Source: Lysinibacter cavernae (lineage in GTDB: Bacteria > Actinomycetota > Actinomycetes > Actinomycetales > Microbacteriaceae). From it: a DNA stretch of 64,000 nt. Location of the stretch: NCBI RefSeq assembly GCF_011758565.1, contig NZ_JAAMOX010000002.1, forward strand, positions 868,001-932,000, in the 5' to 3' direction. The notes under the pieces are model-generated. The model had not been told where the DNA came from and ran no database searches. It saw nothing but the letters and a program-made list of their open reading frames with translations. Shown here in pieces: positions 27,747-35,722 of this stretch. Each line of letters begins with the position of its first letter. The stretch's first letter is position 1. The position numbers and the translations under genes were made by a program.

Positions 27747-28871
27747 ATGAGTACCTGTCAGAGCTGCGGCGCTGTTGCCGACGCTGGGGTCGGCCGCTGT
27801 CACAGTTGTGGCGGCGTGTGCCTTCGCCGCGAACCGTGGCAAGCGGATGCGCGGCTAGCGCCCTCCACAACTCCCCTGCTGACCAGCAGAATCCCCTATC
27901 TTCACGGCGCCAAACTCAAAGTCGAGGGTGCCCAGCCGAGCGGTTCGTTTAAGGACAGGGTGATGGCGGTGCTTGTTGCCGAAGCCGTTGCGGCGGGGGC
28001 GACCGGGGCTGTCGTTGCTTCCTCTGGAAACGCCGCGGTTGCCGCGGCAAGCCACTGTGCACGGGCCGGCCTGCCGCTTTTGGTCCTTGTGCCTGAGCGC
28101 GTGCCCGCACCTATCGTTTCGCTCGTGGCCCTACGTGGCGCGACGATGATTCGAGTTGGCGACGGCCCCGCCGCTGTTCACGATCTTGCCCATCGCCTCT
28201 CTAACGAGTTTGGGCTTCCCAATCTCGCTTCAACGTTTGGCGCCTCCGGCTGTGAGTGGGCCTGCCGCGGCATCGGTCATGAGTTGTTTGGGCAACTTGG
28301 CGACGCACCTGTTTCTGCAATCGCGGCTGCCGTGAGCGTTGGACCGGTGCTGCTCGGGGCAGCGACCGGCTATCAGGAGGCAGGAGGGTCCCCTGTCCGC
28401 ATGATCGCGGGACAGGCGGCAGGCTGCTCGCCAATCGCGCGAGCGTTTGCCGACGGCGGATCTGTGCAACCGTGGGCCGACGAGGTGGACACGAAGGCAA
28501 CCTCGATTGCCGACCGACTCACCGGCTACGCCCCAGAAGCAACCTTCTTCCTTGAGCGAGTGCTGGCCTCCGGCGGCTATGTTGGTGCCGCCGCAGACCG
28601 AGCGCTCGCGGCTATCAGAAGCGACCTTGCAACCTATGACGGCCTTGATGTCGAGTTGTCTTCGTGCGCCGCGATCGCCGCCCTCGTTCAGTCTGGCCAG
28701 GCGGGGCCGGATGCGGTCGCCATCCTAACGGGCGCCGGCATCCGCGAAACCTTGGCACCGGGTGCCCCGGCGGCTGCCAGCGGAAGCCTTGCTGATTTTT
28801 GTTCAATGGCGCAGCTTGGCGCTGATTCAGAAGAAAGGGTGACGCAGTGGATCGCAGAGTATCGCTCGTAA
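27747..28871 (+). CDS. PLP-dependent lyase, threonine synthase/dehydratase-like
   Basis: The protein has 374 residues, fold-type II PLP enzyme. It starts with a zinc ribbon (C4, C7, C18, C21) as in threonine synthases, followed by KVEGAQPSGSFKDR with the Schiff-base Lys69, and ASSGNAAVAAASHCARAG, the substrate/phosphate-recognition loop. The usual PLP-phosphate GGGG loop is degenerate (AAVSVGPVLLG). No hom or thrB genes are nearby, so biosynthetic threonine synthase is unlikely. Position between a deacylase and an SDR suggests ammonia elimination from an amino sugar acid or D-amino acid, with RidA clearing the enamine product. The substrate is inference. Confidence 0.78.
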   Translation: MSTCQSCGAVADAGVGRCHSCGGVCLRREPWQADARLAPSTTPLLTSRIPYLHGAKLKVEGAQPSGSFKDRVMAVLVAEAVAAGATGAVVASSGNAAVAAASHCARAGLPLLVLVPERVPAPIVSLVALRGATMIRVGDGPAAVHDLAHRLSNEFGLPNLASTFGASGCEWACRGIGHELFGQLGDAPVSAIAAAVSVGPVLLGAATGYQEAGGSPVRMIAGQAAGCSPIARAFADGGSVQPWADEVDTKATSIADRLTGYAPEATFFLERVLASGGYVGAAADRALAAIRSDLATYDGLDVELSSCAAIAALVQSGQAGPDAVAILTGAGIRETLAPGAPAAASGSLADFCSMAQLGADSEERVTQWIAEYRS

Positions 28872-29620
28872 CCGGAGGGGCAAGCGGCATCGGACTTGCG
28901 GTCGCAAGGCGGCTCCGTTCCGAAGGGGATGTGGTGGTTGTGGACACAAACACCACAACGTTTGGACACCTTCGCGATGAGGGGCTCACCCCCATCGAAG
29001 CCGACGTGACCGCAACAGGCGACTGGAAGGCGCTCGCTGCCGAACTGGTGACGACGTTTGGGCGGCTCGACTACCTGGTGCACAACGCTGGCACCGCCCC
29101 AATCGTGTCGCTGCGTGATGCAACCGATGAGCAGCTTGACCTCACCTACTCCACAAATGTGCGCTCCGTACTGATTGGTACGCGCGAACTCTGGGATCTG
29201 CTCGTCGCGTCGCAGGGCAGCATCGTCAACATTGCGTCCGTCGCGGCGCTGGTTGGGCAGGACCGCTCGGCAGGCTACGTCGCCTCGAAGGGCGCGGTGC
29301 TCTCCGCAACTCGCGCTCTTGCAATTGAACTTGCGCCGTTTGGCGTCCGCGTCAATTCGGTCTGCCCTGGCACCACCATGACGCCGATGCTTGAACGCCA
29401 CTTTCAGAACCTGCCAAACGGCGAGGAAGCACAGCGGCAAGTTACCGCGAGGCATCCCATCGGGCGGCTACTCACCCCAGAAGACATCGTTCCCTCGGTG
29501 CTTCACCTGCTGCGACGAGAACTCTCCGGTGGGATGACAGGAGCGAATATCGTCGTTGACGGCGGTCTCACTGCGACCTTTGATTACGGAAACAGTTTTG
29601 CGGGAGGCTCGGAGTCGTGA
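28847..29620 (+). CDS. Short-chain dehydrogenase/reductase
   Basis: The protein has 257 residues; the GTG start lies inside the 3' end of the PLP-lyase gene (25-base overlap) after AAAGGGTG. Classical SDR signature: VTGGASGIGLA (TGxxxGxG), HNAGTAP (NAG), catalytic Ser-Tyr-Lys in NIASVAALVGQ...YVASKGA, and VCPGTTMTPM. NAD preference is suggested by the Asp at the end of beta-2 (VVVDTN). It would oxidise a hydroxyl or aldehyde of the imported compound, for example C1 of an amino sugar to a lactone. It is tightly coupled to neighbours. Confidence 0.9.
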   Translation: MDRRVSLVTGGASGIGLAVARRLRSEGDVVVVDTNTTTFGHLRDEGLTPIEADVTATGDWKALAAELVTTFGRLDYLVHNAGTAPIVSLRDATDEQLDLTYSTNVRSVLIGTRELWDLLVASQGSIVNIASVAALVGQDRSAGYVASKGAVLSATRALAIELAPFGVRVNSVCPGTTMTPMLERHFQNLPNGEEAQRQVTARHPIGRLLTPEDIVPSVLHLLRRELSGGMTGANIVVDGGLTATFDYGNSFAGGSES

Positions 29621-30531
29621 GCCCACACACCGTCAACGGCGACGTCGAATTACCGCTCGCCGGCATCATCCTCCCGCACGAGCACCTTGTCATTAACCAC
29701 ACCCAGATGCGGGGGCGCGCGGCCCCACCAACCAGGGCCATCGAAGGCCAGTGCGTTGAACTCCTGACCGGGCTGAGAACGAAGGGAGTTGCGGCCGTCG
29801 TTGATTGCACCCCGCCGGGATACGGTCGTGACCTCGCGTTCTTGCAGGCCGTCAGCAGGTCGAGTGGTATGCCCATTATTTCGAGCACTGGAACCTTCTG
29901 CGAGCAGTGGGGTCCACAGCCGCAATGGGTCGAAGCCAGTACAGCCGACGGGCTAGCTGACGCATTCGAGGCTGAGCTGATGCGTGCATCCGGGATCATC
30001 AAGGTCGCAATAAGCTCGACTCCGACCGATGCGGAACACGTGGCGTTGCGTGCTGCGGCAGAGGCCCACAGTCGGACGGGGGCTGCCATCGTCACCCACA
30101 CCACGGGTGGTCACGGGCACACCGCGCTTGACGTGTTCGAGCGCCACGGGGTTGACCTCGGCAGGGTCATGATCTCGCATGTCTGCGCAGAGGACGAACC
30201 GGTCTCGTATGCCATTGAGCTTGCCAACCGCGGCGCTCGCGTTGGCCTCGATCGGCTTGGGCATTCGGCCCATTCGGACGAGTACTGGGTCGGTATTATC
30301 GAGGCGCTCGTGGATGCCGGTGCAGCAGACCGCATCCTGCTCAGCCACGATAGCGTGCAGCAATTCATCGGGCCAGACGCTATCACTGAAGCGACGTTCA
30401 GTCGGATCGACCACCTCGTCACCGACTTCCGCGAACGGTTCTTTGCCTCGCGCCTCACCCCAGATCACTTTCAACAGATCACCGAGGCAAACCCTCGTGA
30501 CTGGCTTTCTACGAATCGAGCACATTCATGA
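29617..30531 (+). CDS. Phosphotriesterase-like metallohydrolase (possible lactonase)
   Basis: The protein has 304 residues, GTG start overlapping the SDR stop. Metal ligands of the PTE family are visible: LPHEHL (HxH, about 20-22), IIKVAISS with the bridging Lys (about 128), VTHTTGG, MISHVC and LLSHDS. Members include phosphotriesterase-like lactonases, amidases and YhfV-type enzymes of unknown substrate. In this operon, hydrolysis of a sugar lactone produced by the SDR is an attractive role, but de-esterification or deamidation is equally possible. It overlaps the first permease gene by 4 bases (ATGA). Confidence 0.85.
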   Translation: MSPHTVNGDVELPLAGIILPHEHLVINHTQMRGRAAPPTRAIEGQCVELLTGLRTKGVAAVVDCTPPGYGRDLAFLQAVSRSSGMPIISSTGTFCEQWGPQPQWVEASTADGLADAFEAELMRASGIIKVAISSTPTDAEHVALRAAAEAHSRTGAAIVTHTTGGHGHTALDVFERHGVDLGRVMISHVCAEDEPVSYAIELANRGARVGLDRLGHSAHSDEYWVGIIEALVDAGAADRILLSHDSVQQFIGPDAITEATFSRIDHLVTDFRERFFASRLTPDHFQQITEANPRDWLSTNRAHS

Positions 30532-31400
30532 TTACGTCGAAGAAATATACGTTCTTCTCTCTTGCGCCCTCAGCGCTCATCTTTCTGGTGGTGTTGGTCT
30601 TTCCGACCCTCTACATCATTAACCTCATGTTTAAGAAGGAGTCGCTTACCAAACCAGCCGGCAACGGCTATATCGGCTTCGACAACTTCACCCGACTTGC
30701 TGGTGACGAACGCTTCTGGGCTGCCCTCGGCCAGTCGGCGATCTTTTCGGGGGTCTCGCTTGCCGTCAGCATCCCCGTTGGCATCGCAATCGCCATGCTG
30801 ATCAACCGCAGGCTGGTTGGGCACGGGCTCTTCCGCATCATCCTCATCGTTCCGATGGTGCTCGCCCCGCTTGTTGTTGGCGCGATTTTCCGTTTTATGT
30901 TTGACTCAAACGGCTTCATCTCCTGGGTGCTCGGTCTTGTTGGTATTGACGCGCCGAGCTTCCTCTCGCTTCCCGGCGTTTCGCTCGTGACGGTTGCGTT
31001 TGTGGATGCCTGGCAATGGACCCCGTTTGTGGCAATCGTTGTTGCTGCGGCGATGGAGACCGTGCCCCAAAACGTGATGGAAGCGGCACGCCTCGACGGT
31101 ATTAATGCCTGGCAAGAACTCTGGCACTTTGTGTTGCCGCAGATTCGGCCGTTGCTGGTCCTTGTTGGCCTCATCCGCTTCATGGATAGTTTCCGCGAAT
31201 TCGACAAGCTCTTCATCATGACCAACGGTGGGCCTGGCACGTCGTCCGAAACGCTCCCCATCTATCTGTGGCGGTTTGCGTTCCAGTATCTCGATATGGG
31301 CTACGCCGCAGCGGTCGGTTTTGTGGTGCTGGTGATCATTAGCATCGTCTGCACCTTTATCGTCAAATTCTTCAAAGCGAGCAAGGGAGTCTCGGAATGA
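30528..31400 (+). CDS. Sugar ABC transporter permease (MalF/UgpA type)
   Basis: The protein has 290 residues, start overlapping the upstream stop. Six transmembrane helices are predicted by eye, with the first at residues 10-32 (FFSLAPSALIFLVVLVFPTLY) and the cytoplasmic EAA loop MEAARLDGINAWQELWHFVLPQI near residue 185, which docks the ATPase. It pairs with the permease at 31397. Confidence 0.94.
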   Translation: MITSKKYTFFSLAPSALIFLVVLVFPTLYIINLMFKKESLTKPAGNGYIGFDNFTRLAGDERFWAALGQSAIFSGVSLAVSIPVGIAIAMLINRRLVGHGLFRIILIVPMVLAPLVVGAIFRFMFDSNGFISWVLGLVGIDAPSFLSLPGVSLVTVAFVDAWQWTPFVAIVVAAAMETVPQNVMEAARLDGINAWQELWHFVLPQIRPLLVLVGLIRFMDSFREFDKLFIMTNGGPGTSSETLPIYLWRFAFQYLDMGYAAAVGFVVLVIISIVCTFIVKFFKASKGVSE

Positions 31401-32272
31401 GTTCACAGTCGATTCGGTCAACGTCGGCCGCTGCTCCGGCACCTCGGCGCCGGTTTCACCCGAGGACACTCTGGCAGGTTCCTCAGTACGGCATGATGAT
31501 TATCGTCAGCCTTGTGTGCCTTGTGCCGGTCGCCATCATGCTGCGCATTGCACTCACCCCGCAGGTCGACTGGCGTCAGATGCCCATCGACTGGTTCCAG
31601 CCCGCAACCTGGAAATCCTTCGAACAGGTGCTTGCTAGCCCGTTCCTGCACTCGCTGCTGAACAGCTTCATCATTGCGCTCATCACTACTTTGATCGTTG
31701 TGGTGCTTTCGGCCATGGGCGGGCACGCACTCGCTCGGATGCGCGGCAAGAACAAGGATCGGTTTCTCTTTGTGGTGCTCGGCACGCGCATGGGACCGGC
31801 CGTGGTATTTGGCCTCCCCATTTACCTGCTTGCGTCGAGCATCGGCCTCGTTGATACGTACGTTGGCATCATAGCCGTCTACATCGTCTACAACCTCGCG
31901 TTTGGAATATGGATGATGCACGGCTTCTTCCTTGACATCCCAGGCGAGGTTGAAGAGGCAGGACTCATGGATGGCCTCTCAGAGTGGGGCGTGTTCCGGC
32001 GCGTTTCTCTTCCGATGGCTGCCTCCGGCGTGATTGCGACGGCCACGCTTGTTTTCATCCTGACCTGGAACGAGTTCTTCTACGCGTTTGTGCTCACGCA
32101 ACGGACGGCATCCACGTTCCCAACTACGATCCCCGGCTACTTTGGGGCGTTTCAGGTTGACTGGGGCCCCATGTTTGCTGCGAGCACGCTCGGTATCCTT
32201 CCGCCAGTGATCTTCGGCATTCTTGCCCGTAAATGGCTTGCGAAGGGACTCTCCGGCGGCCTCGTCGACTAG
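31397..32272 (+). CDS. Sugar ABC transporter permease (MalG/UgpE type)
   Basis: The protein has 291 residues, ATGA overlap with the first permease. Hydrophobic helices begin at YGMMIIVSLVCLVPVAIML; the EAA loop EEAGLMDGLSEWGVFRRVSLPM lies near residue 195. It closes the transporter operon. No ATP-binding subunit gene is present anywhere in the cluster, so a shared multi-sugar ATPase encoded elsewhere is presumably used. Confidence 0.94.
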   Translation: MSSQSIRSTSAAAPAPRRRFHPRTLWQVPQYGMMIIVSLVCLVPVAIMLRIALTPQVDWRQMPIDWFQPATWKSFEQVLASPFLHSLLNSFIIALITTLIVVVLSAMGGHALARMRGKNKDRFLFVVLGTRMGPAVVFGLPIYLLASSIGLVDTYVGIIAVYIVYNLAFGIWMMHGFFLDIPGEVEEAGLMDGLSEWGVFRRVSLPMAASGVIATATLVFILTWNEFFYAFVLTQRTASTFPTTIPGYFGAFQVDWGPMFAASTLGILPPVIFGILARKWLAKGLSGGLVD

Positions 32273-32371
32273 GTCTGGGCTCGCCGCGAGCGTTGAACCC
32301 GTATGGGCCACGCAGCCACTTCATCACTTCAAGATGTCCCGGCTATTGGCTCGGAGGGAGATTCTGTCAAA

Positions 32372-32471
32372 CAGCAGGCAGAGCCGGCTGCGGCCCTGCC
32401 TGCTGCAGCATCGTCGAGTGCCCGCAAATCGACCAAAAACTGGCCTGTATAGGGCGATTTGCGGGTACTCG
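32372..32471. repeat. Two consecutive intergenic palindromes
   Basis: The first has 10-bp arms CAGCAGGCAG/CTGCCTGCTG (32372-32381, 32396-32405). The second has 17-bp arms with one mismatch (32415-32431, 32455-32471; core CCCGCAAATCG). Both lie in the 361-base gap after the permease operon. The first may terminate that operon. The rest of the gap holds no gene. Confidence 0.55.
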
Positions 32472-32633
32472 ATGCGTGGCGGGCGGGATGGGGTGATGAG
32501 TTGGATGCGCGACCGGGTTCTAGCCTCGAAGTGAGTTTGTGTGCGATCTATCTATGTTGTGCGCTAACGTGGTCAGTTCAATGTCAGGGCTGACGCATGG
32601 CGGCCTTGATCCCCCCCCGGAAGGCGCCATCGT

Positions 32634-33761
32634 ATGAATTCTCGTTTGTTCCGATCATCCGTCGCGGTCGCGGTATCCGTTGCCTGCTTGTTGCTGGCAG
32701 GGTGCACATCCAGTGCCGACCAGAGCAACTCCGTCTCGAGCCCCGGCCCGACTCCCGGCGGGAGTCCGCTCGACAAATACCGTGCGGCGCTGGACAAAGT
32801 CAACGAGATCGACGCAAATCTTGACTATGAGGCAATGTCAGTCGAATACGAAAAATTAATCGCTGAGTGCATGACGGCCGAGGGGTTCTCATATATTCCG
32901 GTGCCTCCTCAAACCGAAGAAGGCTACAGCGACGACGGTCTGTATGACGGGTACGGCACCGTGAAATGGGCCGAAGTCAATGGCTACGGCATTAGCACCG
33001 TCGATCGTCAGTCTGAAAGCCAGAGTGGCTATTTTGACCCCAACGCCGAGTATGTTGCCTCGCTCTCTGAAACCGAGCGTGTTGCCTACGACGAGGCAAT
33101 GTATGGTCCCCAGCCGACGGAGGATCAGCTCGCGGCGATGGAAGACTCGGATGGGGCTGTCGGATGGGAAATGGCCGGGTGCCAGAGCGAAGCCAGCAAA
33201 AAGGCGTATCCAGAGGTACAAGAGTCAACCATCAACGTTGACTACGCAGACCTCATCGAGAAGATGAATTCCGTGAGCGACGGTCTTGAATCGGAGCCTG
33301 CCGTATTGGCCGCCGTTGCGGAGTGGTCGGCATGTATGGCCTCAGCCGGATACTCAGGCTTCGTCGAAACCTACGACGCAAGTCAGTTCATGAATGAGGA
33401 ATACGCAAAGCTGTACGGATATACCGAAGGCGAAGACGGTGAACTTGTCGCACCCAGCGAGGAGCCATCAGCCGAAACGTCTTCGCTGAGTACCGGGCTT
33501 GGCGCTGGAACCTCGGCCGTCGCCATTGCCGCAGTTGTTCCGGCCGCGATCGACTTTGATAACTACGGCATCACGCCGAGCGATGAAGCTATCGCCGAGT
33601 TTCGCACCAAAGAGATCGCCATGGCGGTAGCCGATGCCACGTGTCTTGAGGAAACAGCGGTTGAGCGCATTACTGCCGAACAACAGGTTGAGCGAGAGAC
33701 CGTCTTTGTGCGGCAAAATAAGGCTGCGCTCGACCGGATGTTGGCAGACGTCACCAAGTAG
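32634..33761 (+). CDS. Secreted lipoprotein of unknown function
   Basis: The protein has 375 residues, ATG after GGAAGG. The signal peptide ends in a lipobox (ACLLLAGC, lipidated Cys about 25). The mature protein is very acidic and rich in Glu, Ala, Tyr and Ser, with regularly spaced Cys residues (AECMTAEGF, AGCQSEA, SACMASAGY, ATCLEE) that could form disulfides, and a Ser/Glu-rich patch near 275. I recognise no domain; similar ECM...GF lipoproteins occur widely in actinobacteria without known roles. It stands alone and ends directly against the convergent gene at 33762. Confidence 0.85.
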   Translation: MNSRLFRSSVAVAVSVACLLLAGCTSSADQSNSVSSPGPTPGGSPLDKYRAALDKVNEIDANLDYEAMSVEYEKLIAECMTAEGFSYIPVPPQTEEGYSDDGLYDGYGTVKWAEVNGYGISTVDRQSESQSGYFDPNAEYVASLSETERVAYDEAMYGPQPTEDQLAAMEDSDGAVGWEMAGCQSEASKKAYPEVQESTINVDYADLIEKMNSVSDGLESEPAVLAAVAEWSACMASAGYSGFVETYDASQFMNEEYAKLYGYTEGEDGELVAPSEEPSAETSSLSTGLGAGTSAVAIAAVVPAAIDFDNYGITPSDEAIAEFRTKEIAMAVADATCLEETAVERITAEQQVERETVFVRQNKAALDRMLADVTK

Positions 33762-34148
33762 CTAGGCGGGGTGCAGGGCAGCCGGTTCGTTTGCCGCAAA
33801 CCAGAGCAGGCAATCCACGAGTTCCGCAGGGGTGAGGATGCTGGGGTCGGGAATGCGCAGGATGCGCGGTGATTGGCCGTGAGAATCCTCCATCGAGACC
33901 GCCCAACTTCCCTGCGTGACCACCCCCGCGCCCGAGACGACGGCAAGCGCAGCATCCTCAATCGAGGCACACACCGTCTGCCTGCCCGTCGCACCCGTGA
34001 CGACCCAGGAGTCGCCAAACACGGCGACGCGGAAGCGGGGCGAGCAGCGGGCGGAAAGCTCGCGCGTCACCTGCGCTTTGATGCCCCGAAGGGTGACGTG
34101 CGCGCTCAACGGCGAGATCACGGCGCCTCCGGGGCATCCTCCACACAT
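33762..34148 (-). CDS. Hypothetical protein with CGGCPGG N-terminus
   Basis: The protein has 128 residues. It begins MCGGCPGGAVIS, a short Cys/Gly motif (Cys2, Cys5) seen at the N-terminus of small actinobacterial proteins of unknown role; the rest has alternating strands (RFRVAVFGDSWVVTGATG) and a C-terminal helix. There is no signal peptide. It lies downstream of the SDR operon on the same strand (24-base gap), so it may be co-transcribed. The Cys pair could bind metal, but nothing else supports that. Confidence 0.65.
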   Translation of the reverse strand: MCGGCPGGAVISPLSAHVTLRGIKAQVTRELSARCSPRFRVAVFGDSWVVTGATGRQTVCASIEDAALAVVSGAGVVTQGSWAVSMEDSHGQSPRILRIPDPSILTPAELVDCLLWFAANEPAALHPA

Positions 34149-34172
34149 TATTGTTCCTCCAGAAGTAACGGG

Positions 34173-34922
34173 TTAGGGCATCACGTCGCCGCTGTTTGGG
34201 CCGAGCGTCTGGCCCGTATACAGGTTACCTCCGGGGTCGCTCGCCAGCAGCAGGGCCGTTGGCGCGACCTCGTTGGCGTAGCCAAACCGGCCGAGAGGGA
34301 GTTCGGCCTGCTTCGCGGCCTTCCAATCGTCCGAGAGGCCATCAACGAGCGGCGTAAAGATCGGTCCGGGCGCAATTACGTTGGCCAGCACGTTGTGCGG
34401 CGCAAGCTCAAGCGCGAGCGACTTCGTGAAGCCGATAACCCCTGCCTTTGCCGCCGCGTAGTGCGTGAGCCCAACGCCACCCTTGATACCGAGCTGCGAG
34501 GCGATGTTGATGATGCGCCCGCCCCCGCCAGCAACCATCGCGGGCGCCGCCCACCGGCAGGCTGTGAAGATGCCCTTGAGGTCAACCGCGATGGTCCGGT
34601 CGAAGGTCGCTTCCGACATCTCAAGCAGCGGCGTCTCGTCGAGGATGCCGGCGCTGTTCACGAGGATGTTGATGCCGCCGTGGGCCGTGACCACGGCATC
34701 CATTGCCAAACGAACCGACTCGGAATCGGACACGTCAACCGCGTGCGAGGAGACCGTCGCCCCCGCAGCCTCGCACAGCGAGACGGTTTCGGCGAGGCGT
34801 TCGACCGACAGGTCGAGCAGCGCAACCGTTGCGCCCTCAGCAGCATACAGCGCGGCGATTGCCTGGCCGATGCCGCTTGCCGAGCCAGTGATGACGGCGA
34901 CCTTACGATCGAGCGCTCCCAT
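34173..34922 (-). CDS. Short-chain dehydrogenase/reductase (second of pair)
   Basis: The protein has 249 residues from the ATG of a TAATG junction with the preceding SDR. TGSASGIGQA, NSAGIL, INIASQLGIKGG...HYAAAKAG (Ser-Tyr-Lys) and VIAPGPIFTPL are all present. Asp after beta-2 (LLDLS) suggests NAD. It is the last enzyme of the LacI-controlled operon and probably oxidises or reduces a hydroxy-acid-like intermediate after amide hydrolysis. Confidence 0.9.
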   Translation of the reverse strand: MGALDRKVAVITGSASGIGQAIAALYAAEGATVALLDLSVERLAETVSLCEAAGATVSSHAVDVSDSESVRLAMDAVVTAHGGINILVNSAGILDETPLLEMSEATFDRTIAVDLKGIFTACRWAAPAMVAGGGGRIINIASQLGIKGGVGLTHYAAAKAGVIGFTKSLALELAPHNVLANVIAPGPIFTPLVDGLSDDWKAAKQAELPLGRFGYANEVAPTALLLASDPGGNLYTGQTLGPNSGDVMP

Positions 34923-35722
34923 TAGCTTGGCCACCGAATCGTGAGGCCGCCGTCGACGATGATCTCCTGGCCGGTGATGTACGCAGAATCGTCGCTCGTG
35001 AGGAAGCGCAGCACGCGCGCGGCCTCATCCACGTTGCCAACTCGGCCGAGGGGGATTCCGGCGCCAGCCGCATCCAGCCCCTCTTTGCCAAGCGAGTTCT
35101 TGGCGTCGAGCGACTGGGGGCTTTCGATGAGCCCCGGGATGACGGTGTTCACCCGGATGCCCTGTGGCGCGAGCTCAACGGCGAGAGAGCGGCAGAGCCC
35201 AAGCAGCCCAGACTTCGCCGCGGCGTAGTGCGAGTGCTCTTCCCAGCCATATACCCCTCCGGCTATGGAAGAGGTTGCGACCATTGCGCCGCCCTCGGAC
35301 ATTCGTGCCGCGCACGACCGGAACACGCGCATCACGCCGGTGAGGTCAACGGCCATCATGTCGTCCCATGCCTCATCGGTCATATCGGCGAGAGAGTTGC
35401 GACGAAGGATGCCTGCGGCGGCGACCGCAATATCCAACCGGCCGAAGGTGTCAATCGCTGCCTGGGCGAGCGCCTCGGTCTGCGAGTAGTCGCGCACGTC
35501 GACGGGAACCGTGAGGCAGCGCCCGCCGGCCGCAGCAACCAGCTCTTCGGTTTGGGTCTTTGAGTGGGGGTCGCCGGCGTAGTAGCCGATGACGCTGTGC
35601 GCCCCGGCGCGAGCATATGCGACCGCGAGGGCCTGGCCGATGCCGCTGGCCCCGCCCGAGATGACGGCTACTTTTCCGGCGAGGTTATCGTCGCGCTGGA
35701 CTGCTGAGGGTTGCGGGCTCAT
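34922..35722 (-). CDS. Short-chain dehydrogenase/reductase (first of pair)
   Basis: The protein has 266 residues. The start is set at the ATG overlapping the MFS stop (ATGA), giving MSPQPSAVQRDD; the longer open frame has arginine-rich filler from the MFS gene's shadow. Signature: ISGGASGIGQA, AAAGIL in place of NAG, SSIAGGVYGWEEHSHYAAAKSG, and VIPGLIESPQ. The modified NAG motif is tolerated in some SDRs. It is coupled to both neighbours. Confidence 0.9.
   Translation of the reverse strand: MSPQPSAVQRDDNLAGKVAVISGGASGIGQALAVAYARAGAHSVIGYYAGDPHSKTQTEELVAAAGGRCLTVPVDVRDYSQTEALAQAAIDTFGRLDIAVAAAGILRRNSLADMTDEAWDDMMAVDLTGVMRVFRSCAARMSEGGAMVATSSIAGGVYGWEEHSHYAAAKSGLLGLCRSLAVELAPQGIRVNTVIPGLIESPQSLDAKNSLGKEGLDAAGAGIPLGRVGNVDEAARVLRFLTSDDSAYITGQEIIVDGGLTIRWPS

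Noticed and set aside
27747-28871. Housekeeping threonine synthase
   Set aside because: The gene is embedded in a sugar-transport operon, lacks linked hom or thrB, and has a degenerate phosphate loop, so a catabolic lyase is preferred.
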